This document shows positions 1 to 4,597 of a stretch of DNA of 6,880 bases, piece after piece. This stretch comes from an uncultured Collinsella sp. (lineage in GTDB: Bacteria; Actinomycetota; Coriobacteriia; Coriobacteriales; Coriobacteriaceae). Numbering within the stretch: the stretch's first letter is position 1; every line of letters starts with the position of its first letter. The position numbers and the translations under genes were made by a program. The stretch covers positions 1-6,880 of the forward strand of contig USGN01000065.1 in assembly GCA_900554255.1 (NCBI GenBank), given 5' to 3'. The notes under the pieces are model-generated. The model was given only the letters and a program-made list of their open reading frames with translations. It was not told where the DNA came from and did not search any database.

Positions 1-14
1 TTCTCTTTAGAAAC

Positions 15-26
15 TAGAGCGCTCTA
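15..26. promoter_or_regulatory. 12-bp perfect palindrome, possible LacI-family operator
   Basis: TAGAGCGCTCTA reads the same on both strands. It sits in a very AT-rich stretch (1-60 is about one third GC by hand count), unlike the GC-rich genes nearby. The GAGCGCTC core with a central CG resembles operators of LacI-family sugar regulators such as CebR, which fits a sugar kinase downstream. The kinase start is about 210 bases away, and the site could equally serve a gene left of the window. The palindrome is seen; the operator role is inferred. Confidence 0.35.
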
Positions 27-68
27 AATGAATATGCATTCGAATAATGTGATATTGAGCGAATCGAT

Positions 69-96
69 CGGCTCGAGGATGGGGTCGAGCCGTTTT
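69..96 (+). terminator. Hairpin followed by TTTT, weak intrinsic terminator candidate
   Basis: CGGCTCGA (69-76) pairs perfectly with TCGAGCCG (85-92) around an 8-base loop, and TTTT follows at 93-96. The T run is short, so termination would be weak. It could end a plus-strand gene lying left of the window. The same 7-bp arms (GGCTCGA/TCGAGCC) recur in the leader of the Tat gene at 6390-6409. Confidence 0.35.
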
Positions 97-139
97 GCCG
101 CCCGGCGAACCGAATCTCATGCTCTGCGTTTTCCCAGAT

Positions 140-181
140 AAAACCTGCCAAAACAAACCTGTCCCTTTTTGGTAGGTTTTT
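140..181 (+). terminator. 14-bp hairpin with T5, terminator-like or repeat-like element
   Basis: AAAACCTGCCAAAA (140-153) pairs with TTTTGGTAGGTTTT (167-180), with one G-T wobble and a 13-base loop. The 3' arm ends in five Ts. A direct repeat, AAACCTG, occurs at 141-147 and again in the loop at 155-161, so AGGTTT (174-179) has two possible partners. The loop and 3' arm contain CTGTCCCTTTT (159-169), whose reverse complement appears after the kinase gene at 1230-1240. It may be a terminator for an upstream gene, a leader structure for the kinase, or a copy of an extragenic palindromic repeat. Confidence 0.45.
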
Positions 182-234
182 GCCTTGGGAGCGGTACCAT
201 ACAGGCAATGTTTAAACGAGAAAGGTGGGCTCCC

Positions 235-1188
235 ATGGAACCTAAGCAGTATTACATCGGCATCGACGTCGGCGGCACTTCGGTTAAGGAGGGCCTGTTC
301 GACGAGGACGGTAACCTGCTGGCCAAGGCCAGTGTGCCTACGCCTCCCATCGTTGACGCCGCGGGCTTTGCCGCAGTGACCGAGGCTATCGACCAGGTGG
401 TCGCCAAAGCCCAGATTCCGCGGGCCTTTGTGGCGGGCATTGGCCTGGCCGTTCCGTGCCCCATCCCGGCATCGGGCGATGCCAAGGTCAAGGCCAACAT
501 TGCCATCAACCTGCCCGAGCTGAGGATCGCCATTCAAAAGCACTGCCCCGACGCGGTCGTTAAGTATGAGAACGATGCCAACGCCGCTGCCATGGGCGAG
601 GCCTGGCTCGGTTCTGCCAAGGGCGTGCAGAACGTGGTGATGGTCACCATCGGTACCGGCGTGGGCGGCGGCGTTATCGTTAACGGCGATGTGGTATCGG
701 GCGTTGTGGGCGCCGGCGGCGAGATTGGCCACATGTGCCTGAACCCGGCCGAGGAGCGTACCTGCGGCTGCGGTGGCCATGGCCACCTGGAGCAGTATTC
801 CAGCGCCACCGGCGTGGTGAGCAAATACCTTGCTGAGTGCAAGAAGGCGGGCGTCGAGCCCATCGAGCTCACCGGCCCCTCAGATTCCAAGGACGTGTTC
901 CAGGCCTGCCGCGAGGGCGACAAGCTCGCACTGGCAGCTGCCGATACCATGGCCGACTATCTCGGCCGCGCTCTGGCGCTTATCGCCAACGTGGTCGACC
1001 CCGAGATGTTCCTGATCGGTGGTGGCGCGTCCGCTTCGGCCGATGTCTACCTCGACGCCGTTCGCGAGCACTTCCAGCGCTACGCGCTTTCCGCCTCGCG
1101 CGAGACGCCCATTAAGGTCGCTTCGCTCGGCAACGACGCCGGCATCATCGGCGCCGCCTACGTAGCTCTGCGCGCCGCCGGTAAATAG
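235..1188 (+). CDS. ROK-family sugar kinase, probable glucokinase
   Basis: This 317-residue protein probably phosphorylates glucose to glucose-6-phosphate with ATP in the cytoplasm, feeding glycolysis. Residues 9-20 carry the phosphate-binding loop (IDVGGTSVK). E112-N113-D114 holds the catalytic Asp. Residues 140-146 (GTGVGGG) form the second nucleotide loop. E163-I-G-H166 and E186 are the sugar and zinc site residues of ROK kinases. The zinc motif is C177-G-C179 and then H184, where the family usually has a third Cys. There is no N-terminal helix-turn-helix, so it is a kinase and not a ROK repressor. The ATG at 235 is chosen because AGGTGG (223-228) lies 6 bases upstream and the protein then begins just before the first ROK strand; in-frame ATGs at 169 and 208 lack such a site. 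Length matches ROK glucokinases. The exact sugar (glucose, or another hexose or amino sugar) cannot be fixed from sequence alone. Confidence 0.88.
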   Translation: MEPKQYYIGIDVGGTSVKEGLFDEDGNLLAKASVPTPPIVDAAGFAAVTEAIDQVVAKAQIPRAFVAGIGLAVPCPIPASGDAKVKANIAINLPELRIAIQKHCPDAVVKYENDANAAAMGEAWLGSAKGVQNVVMVTIGTGVGGGVIVNGDVVSGVVGAGGEIGHMCLNPAEERTCGCGGHGHLEQYSSATGVVSKYLAECKKAGVEPIELTGPSDSKDVFQACREGDKLALAAADTMADYLGRALALIANVVDPEMFLIGGGASASADVYLDAVREHFQRYALSASRETPIKVASLGNDAGIIGAAYVALRAAGK

Positions 1189-1190
1189 CT

Positions 1191-1240
1191 GGTGCAAGGG
1201 GGTCAGGTTACTTTGCACCAACACGGTGTAAAAGGGACAG
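1191..1240. repeat. Nested inverted repeats, possible extragenic palindromic element
   Basis: TTTGCACC (1212-1219) can pair upstream, as part of the stem GGTGCAAGG (1191-1199) with CTTTGCACC (1211-1219), or downstream with GGTGTAAA (1225-1232). Each stem has one G-T wobble. The block ends in AAAAGGGACAG (1230-1240), the reverse complement of 159-169. It begins 2 bases after the kinase stop codon and has no T run, so it is not a standard terminator. GGGTCAGGTT at 1200-1209, read on the minus strand, resembles AACCTGTCCC at 156-165. This suggests a shared repeat family flanking the gene. Confidence 0.45.
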
Positions 1241-1310
1241 CCTTGGCCCCCGTGCCTGCCCCAAAATATGCCGTGGCCCTTCCGTCTGCGAAGGCTCGGC
1301 ATCGGCGTGC

Positions 1311-1316
1311 TACCAT
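1311..1316 (+). promoter_or_regulatory. Possible -10 element of ppaC
   Basis: TACCAT lies 38 bases before the ppaC start codon and is the best -10-like hexamer in this gap. No good -35 is seen. Just upstream is a two-part stem, TGCCG (1269-1273) with CGGCA (1297-1301) enclosing CCTTC (1278-1282) with GAAGG (1290-1294), which would overlap the -35 area. Confidence 0.25.
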
Positions 1317-1354
1317 AGCTACGTCCAAGTACACATATCAAGTGGAGGATATCC

Positions 1355-2278
1355 ATGGCAAACGTTCTTGTCTTTGGTCACCAGAACCCCGATAACGACG
1401 CCATCATGAGCGCCGTCGTCCTGTCCCAGCTGCTCAACCAGGTTGAGTATGCCGGCAACACTTACGAAGCCTGCGCCCTGGGCCAGCTTCCGGCAGAGTC
1501 CGCCAAGCTGCTCGCCGACGCCGGCATTGCCGAGCCCCGCGTGATCGAGTCCGTCGAGGCCGGTCAGCTCGTCGTCCTCACCGACCACAACGAGTCCGCC
1601 CAGTCCGTCGCCGGTCTTAAGGACGCTACGGTCTTTGGCGTTGTCGACCATCACCGCATCGGCGACTTTGAGACCGCCGGCCCGCTGCACTACATCTGCC
1701 TGCCCTGGGGCTCCAGCTGCACCATCGTCACCAAGCTCGCCGGCGTGCTCGGCGTTGAGCTTTCCGACGTCCAGGCCAAGCTGCTGCTCTCGGCCATGAT
1801 GACCGACACGCTCATGCTCAAGAGCCCCACCACCACCGATGTCGACCGCGCCGTCGCCGCCAAGCTCGGCGAGCAGGTGGGCGTCGACCCGGTCAAGTTT
1901 GGCATGGAGGTCTTCCTCACCCGTCCGTCCGGCTCCTTCACCGCAGCCGAGATGGTCGGCAACGACATCAAGATGTTCGAGCCCGCCGGCAAGAAGCTGC
2001 TCATCGGCCAGTATGAGACCGTCGACAAGAGTCGTGCGCTCGGCATGATCGACGAGATTCGCGAGGCCATGCGCGCTTACGCCGCCGAGAAGGGTGCTGA
2101 CGGCATCGTCCTGTGCATCACCGACATCATGGAGGAGGGCTCGCAGGTCCTGCTCGAGGGCGAGACCGAGGCTGCTCAGAAGGGCCTGGGCATTGCCGAC
2201 GAGCACGACGGCGTCTGGATGCCGGGCGTCCTCTCCCGTAAGAAGCAGGTCGCTGCCCCCATCATGGCCGCCTGCTAG
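1355..2278 (+). CDS. ppaC: Manganese-dependent inorganic pyrophosphatase (family II)
   Basis: This cytoplasmic enzyme hydrolyses pyrophosphate to two phosphates, pulling biosynthetic reactions such as nucleic acid and aminoacyl-tRNA synthesis forward. The 307-residue length is close to Bacillus subtilis PpaC. The DHH-family metal ligands are all present: H9, D13 and D15 in GHQNPDND, D77 in TDHNE, the D98-H99-H100 motif, and D151 in MMTDTL. The C-terminal DHHA2 domain has the phosphate-binding S294-R295-K296 motif (SRKKQ). There is no CBS or DRTGG insert, so it is the short form without nucleotide regulation. GGAGG (1344-1348) sits 6 bases before the ATG and the N-terminus aligns exactly with the family. 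A strong terminator directly follows, so it is probably transcribed alone or with the kinase 166 bases upstream. Confidence 0.96.
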   Translation: MANVLVFGHQNPDNDAIMSAVVLSQLLNQVEYAGNTYEACALGQLPAESAKLLADAGIAEPRVIESVEAGQLVVLTDHNESAQSVAGLKDATVFGVVDHHRIGDFETAGPLHYICLPWGSSCTIVTKLAGVLGVELSDVQAKLLLSAMMTDTLMLKSPTTTDVDRAVAAKLGEQVGVDPVKFGMEVFLTRPSGSFTAAEMVGNDIKMFEPAGKKLLIGQYETVDKSRALGMIDEIREAMRAYAAEKGADGIVLCITDIMEEGSQVLLEGETEAAQKGLGIADEHDGVWMPGVLSRKKQVAAPIMAAC

Positions 2279-2297
2279 GTTTAGTTGACCAAACGCC

Positions 2298-2339
2298 ACG
2301 ACCGGATCGCGGACGCCCCGCGCTCCGGTCGTTTTTTTT
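2298..2339 (+). terminator. Rho-independent terminator of ppaC
   Basis: ACGACCGGA (2298-2306) pairs with TCCGGTCGT (2324-2332), and inside it CGCGG (2308-2312) pairs with CCGCG (2318-2322) around loop ACGCC. Only one mismatch (T2307/C2323) interrupts 14 pairs. Eight Ts follow at 2332-2339. It begins 20 bases after the ppaC stop codon. Confidence 0.93.
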
Positions 2340-2382
2340 GTGCACGGCGCCGCATCGTCTCTTGGACAGGCGTGCCCGTGCC

Positions 2383-2403
2383 GTTGAGCAAATAATGTTC
2401 AAC
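2383..2403. promoter_or_regulatory. 21-base inverted repeat over an AT-rich core, operator or leader stem
   Basis: GTTGAGCA (2383-2390) pairs with TGTTCAAC (2396-2403), with one G-T wobble and the 5-base centre AATAA. The centre, AAATAATG, is the most -10-like AT stretch upstream of nhaA. The repeat could be a repressor or activator site overlapping a promoter, or a stem in the transcript. Confidence 0.4.
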
Positions 2404-2478
2404 CTGTGGTTCCGCTTTTCGGCCGCGCCTGCGCGCTTGTCGTGCAGGGTAGGCTAGATGCAAGCGTAATACGTTAGA

Positions 2479-2514
2479 GCGCGGCGCCGCCACTTGGGCG
2501 GGCCGTGCTTTTTT
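2479..2514 (+). terminator. Intrinsic terminator inside the nhaA leader
   Basis: GCGCGGC (2479-2485) pairs with GCCGTGC (2502-2508) with one G-T wobble. After a single bulged G2486, CCGCC (2487-2491) pairs with GGCGG (2497-2501) around loop ACTTG. Six Ts follow at 2509-2514. The structure is as good as the ppaC terminator but lies only 33 bases before the nhaA start codon, so it can only act on a leader transcript or on read-through from ppaC. Confidence 0.7.
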
Positions 2515-2517
2515 AAG

Positions 2518-2533
2518 ACGGGAGCCATCCCGT
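2518..2533 (+). promoter_or_regulatory. Small hairpin abutting the nhaA ribosome binding site
   Basis: ACGGGA (2518-2523) pairs perfectly with TCCCGT (2528-2533) around GCCA. The ribosome binding site AAAGGAG (2535-2541) begins 2 bases later. The hairpin leaves that site free; it may help initiation or be what remains of the leader after the terminator is bypassed. Confidence 0.4.
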
Positions 2534-2547
2534 GAAAGGAGCCGCCC

Positions 2548-3906
2548 ATGGCAGCAACTGAGCAGCTGTTCAACGTTCGTGAGCGCAAGCGCTTTGAGCG
2601 TCACGATATCTGGGAGCGCATCGCCGAGAACGGCACGATTTCCGCCGCCGTCATGGTCTTCGCCGCCATCGCCGCCGTCATTTGCGCTAATACCGATGCC
2701 TACGAGGCCATCCATCACTTTTTGGAGACCCCGTTGTATGTGGGTCTGGGCAACCTTACGGCCGGTCTTACCGTTGAGCTTTTCGTCAACGACTTCCTCA
2801 TGGCGATTTTCTTTTTGCTGGTGGGCATTGAGCTTAAGTACGAGATGACGGTCGGCGAGCTCAAGAATCCGCGTCAGGCCATGCTTCCCATGCTGGCGGC
2901 CGTGGGCGGCGTCGTCGTTCCCGCCTGCATCTACCTGATCTTTAACCATGCCGGCGCCCACAACGGTTGGGCCATCCCCATGGCAACCGATATTGCCTTT
3001 GCGCTGGGCGTGCTGTCGCTTTTGGGCAATCGCGTGTCCAACGGCGTGCGCGTGTTCTTCTCGACGCTCGCCATCGCCGACGACCTCATCTCCATCGCCG
3101 CCATCGCCATCTTCTACGGTCAGAGCCCCAATCCGTTTTGGTTGGGCGCCGCCGCGCTTGTGACCTGCGCGCTCGTGTGGCTCAACAAGACGCAGCATTA
3201 CCGCCTTGCCCCGTATTCGGTACTGGGTCTGCTGTTGTGGTTCTGCATGTTCAAGAGCGGCGTACATGCCACACTTGCTGGCGTCATCTTGGCCTTTACC
3301 ATCCCGGCCAAGTGCGGCGTTAAGCTCGATAGCCTCACCGATTGGTTGGGCGAGTGCCTGCCGCTGCTCGATGACCGCTACGACGACGAGGCACACATCT
3401 TGGGCCAGCATGACTTTACCGTCTCGACCACCAAGGTCGAGCGCGTCATGCACCGCGTGACCCCGCCGCTCATCCGCATGGAGCGTCTGATCTCCACGCC
3501 GGTCAACTTTGTGATCCTGCCGATCTTTGCGTTCGTCAACGCACAGGTTCGCCTGGTGGGCGTGGACATGAGCACGCTGCTCACCGACCCGGTGACGCTC
3601 GGCGTGTACTTTGGCATGCTGCTGGGCAAGCCGATCGGCATCTTTGGCATGACGTTCGCCCTGGTTAAGCTCAAGGTTTGCCAGTTGCCGCGCAACGTCA
3701 ACTGGCACATGATCGCTGGCGTGGGTATTCTGGGCGGCATCGGCTTTACCATGTCGATCCTCATCAGCGGCCTCGCCTTCCCGACGGCCCAGTTTGAGGT
3801 TCTGGCTGCCAAGGCCGCCATCCTTGCCGGTTCGGTCACCGCCGCCGTGCTCGGCATGATCTACATGAGCGTGGTCTGCAAACACCCCGCGCCCAAGGGC
3901 GAATAA
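2548..3906 (+). CDS. nhaA: Na+/H+ antiporter NhaA
   Basis: This integral membrane protein exchanges cytoplasmic Na+ (or Li+) for external H+, serving salt and pH homeostasis. The 452 residues comprise many hydrophobic helices, with the first at about 30-47. The ion site is complete: D148 in the TDIAFALGVL motif and the D178-D179 pair in LAIADDL match E. coli D133, D163 and D164, and K361 in GKPIGI matches K300. GVHATLAGVI (238-247) and GFTMSIL (399-405) are further family signatures. The hydrophilic loop at about 255-315 is roughly 40 residues longer than in E. coli NhaA, accounting for much of the extra length. Residues 328-333 read AFVNAQ where the usual signature is AFANAG. AAAGGAG (2535-2541) is 6 bases before the chosen ATG. 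It is probably a single-gene transcript, preceded by a structured leader and closed by a terminator. Confidence 0.96.
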   Translation: MAATEQLFNVRERKRFERHDIWERIAENGTISAAVMVFAAIAAVICANTDAYEAIHHFLETPLYVGLGNLTAGLTVELFVNDFLMAIFFLLVGIELKYEMTVGELKNPRQAMLPMLAAVGGVVVPACIYLIFNHAGAHNGWAIPMATDIAFALGVLSLLGNRVSNGVRVFFSTLAIADDLISIAAIAIFYGQSPNPFWLGAAALVTCALVWLNKTQHYRLAPYSVLGLLLWFCMFKSGVHATLAGVILAFTIPAKCGVKLDSLTDWLGECLPLLDDRYDDEAHILGQHDFTVSTTKVERVMHRVTPPLIRMERLISTPVNFVILPIFAFVNAQVRLVGVDMSTLLTDPVTLGVYFGMLLGKPIGIFGMTFALVKLKVCQLPRNVNWHMIAGVGILGGIGFTMSILISGLAFPTAQFEVLAAKAAILAGSVTAAVLGMIYMSVVCKHPAPKGE

Positions 3907-3955
3907 GAGCGTAAAACCGGGGCCGGACGTGCCCCCGGATACCCACGTGTGCAAA

Positions 3956-3991
3956 AAACGCCGTTTGTGAGTACTGTCACAAACGGCGTTT
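3956..3991. terminator. Bidirectional intrinsic terminator after nhaA
   Basis: AAACGCCGTTTGTGA (3956-3970) pairs perfectly over 15 bp with 3977-3991 around loop GTACTG. On the plus strand the stem runs into GTTTCATTTT. On the minus strand it is followed by six Ts (the complement of 3953-3958). It can therefore end nhaA and any transcript from the opposing 84-aa gene. Outer bases GTGCA (3949-3953) and TGCAC (3999-4003) can also pair. Confidence 0.9.
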
Positions 3992-4192
3992 CATTTTATG
4001 CACGAAAAATAATGGACATAATCATGCAATCTGTACGTTAACGAGTAATCGCTTGACTCCAATTTGGCGACAGCTACCGCTCGGAAAGAAAATTCAGGCG
4101 CAAAAACGCCGATTTGGGGCCTGAATCGCTGCTACTAAAAAGGTAACAGTACTCATATTTGCTCTTTTTTGCACACGGGCCCGATGACCGGG
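3992..4192. other. AT-richer gene-free block with inverted repeats
   Basis: No credible coding frame is seen. GC is about 43% by hand count for 4001-4180, clearly lower than the flanking genes. ATTCAGGC (4092-4099) pairs with GCCTGAAT (4119-4126), and GGCG (4097-4100) can instead pair with CGCC (4107-4110). GTAACAGTACTCA (4143-4155) is an inverted copy, 12 of 13 bases, of 3968-3980 in the nhaA terminator. AATCGCT occurs at 4047-4053 and 4124-4130. It may be the 3' untranslated region of the minus-strand gene, an extragenic repeat, or an unannotated small RNA; the sequence does not decide between these. Confidence 0.4.
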
Positions 4193-4447
4193 TTATTCCA
4201 CGGTGCCGTAGACGGCGCCCCAGCCGTGGGCGGCCAAGGCGGAGTTGAGCTGGTCGCAAAGTGATTGGCGGTCGTAATAGCCGGGCGGTAGCAGGTTGAC
4301 GATCTCCATGAGATCGGGCGCCAGGTCCAAGATTTCGGCCTGTACGATCAGATCCAGGCGGTCGATGGCGTGGCGGTCGTAAAACAGTCCGTCGACCAGG
4401 CGCTGCAGGTCGCCGAACTCCTCGGCCTGGAACGATCCATACTCCAT
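4193..4447 (-). CDS. Uncharacterised small acidic protein (84 aa)
   Basis: I do not recognise this family. The 84-residue protein starts MEYGSFQAEEFGDLQ and ends in HGWGAVYGTVE. It is acidic, with many Asp and Glu against few Lys or Arg. It has no signal peptide, membrane helix or metal motif; a single Cys is at residue 64. The pattern suggests a short helical domain (residues about 8-50), then a PPGYYDRQSL turn and a second helix. The ATG at 4447 is chosen because AAGGAGG (complement of 4452-4458) lies 4 bases upstream, an excellent site; the longer reading from 4477 would place that site inside the gene. It is transcribed divergently from the aminotransferase and convergently with nhaA. The strong ribosome binding site, clean start and intergenic flanks make it a real gene. 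Its function is unknown. Confidence 0.8.
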   Translation of the reverse strand: MEYGSFQAEEFGDLQRLVDGLFYDRHAIDRLDLIVQAEILDLAPDLMEIVNLLPPGYYDRQSLCDQLNSALAAHGWGAVYGTVE

Positions 4448-4529
4448 AGTGCCTCCTTGGGCGCCCCACGCCGGCATGCGCGGCGATTCGTAATTTATTG
4501 CGATGGACTTAATCTATCACGGCTTCATA

Positions 4530-4572
4530 ACGTTGCGGCGGTGGCGGTCTATACTTAGACGAACTGCAACGT
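4530..4572 (+). promoter_or_regulatory. Promoter of the aminotransferase, with nested palindromes
   Basis: The -10 hexamer TATACT (4550-4555) would give a start near 4562 and a leader of about 36 bases. No good -35 is seen at the normal distance. The -10 lies in a perfect inverted repeat, GTCTA (4547-4551) TACT TAGAC (4556-4560). A wider pair, ACGTTGC (4530-4536) and GCAACGT (4566-4572), brackets it. CTATACTT is shared with the promoter before the Tat gene. A regulator site is plausible but not proven; a weak -35 would fit activator control. Confidence 0.55.
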
Positions 4573-4597
4573 ACCGCTTCGCGAAAGGTCGCACCCC

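Larger units (their letters stand above)
2340..2547 (+). promoter_or_regulatory. Structured leader region of nhaA, possible attenuator
   Basis: This 208-base gap has no credible gene but contains, in order: a GC palindrome (CGGCGCCGC, 2345-2353); ACAGG (2366-2370) able to pair with CCTGT (2403-2407) around an inner stem; an 8-bp hairpin CCTGCGCG (2428-2435) with CGTGCAGG (2441-2448); an intrinsic terminator (2479-2514); and a 6-bp hairpin beside the ribosome binding site (2518-2533). ppaC already has its own terminator, so a second one just before nhaA suggests premature termination within a leader RNA. Two upstream segments match the terminator 5' arm: 2345-2353 pairs with 2481-2489 (9 bp) and 2422-2428 pairs with 2479-2485 (7 bp). 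No known riboswitch class was recognised and no clear -35/-10 pair was found. GC-rich DNA gives chance pairings. Confidence 0.45.

Noticed and set aside
14..208. Minus-strand 64-codon frame in the left intergenic region
   Set aside because: It overlaps two hairpins and a palindrome, is Ser/Arg-rich without a motif, and has no good ribosome binding site.
169..234. Longer N-terminus for the ROK kinase from ATG 169 or 208
   Set aside because: The extension lies over the 3' arm of the hairpin at 140-180, has no ribosome binding site, and does not fit the family's N-terminus. AGGTGG is correctly spaced for 235.
1319..2299. Minus-strand open frame opposite ppaC
   Set aside because: It covers the whole of a textbook ppaC gene, shows no domain, and has no convincing ribosome binding site.
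2281..3954. Long minus-strand open frame opposite nhaA
   Set aside because: It is rich in His, Asp, Gly and Arg with no recognisable domain, runs through the terminator regions, and mirrors the GC-biased codons of nhaA. It is a typical antisense shadow.
4053..4080. TTGACT (4053-4058) with TACCGC (4075-4080) as a plus-strand promoter for a small RNA
   Set aside because: The -35 and 16-base spacing are acceptable but the -10 is poor. No clear terminator hairpin precedes the T run at 4165-4170.
4448..4477. Longer start (ATG at 4477, minus strand) for the 84-aa protein
   Set aside because: It would put the AAGGAGG site inside the coding region; the ATG at 4447 is placed 4 bases after that site.
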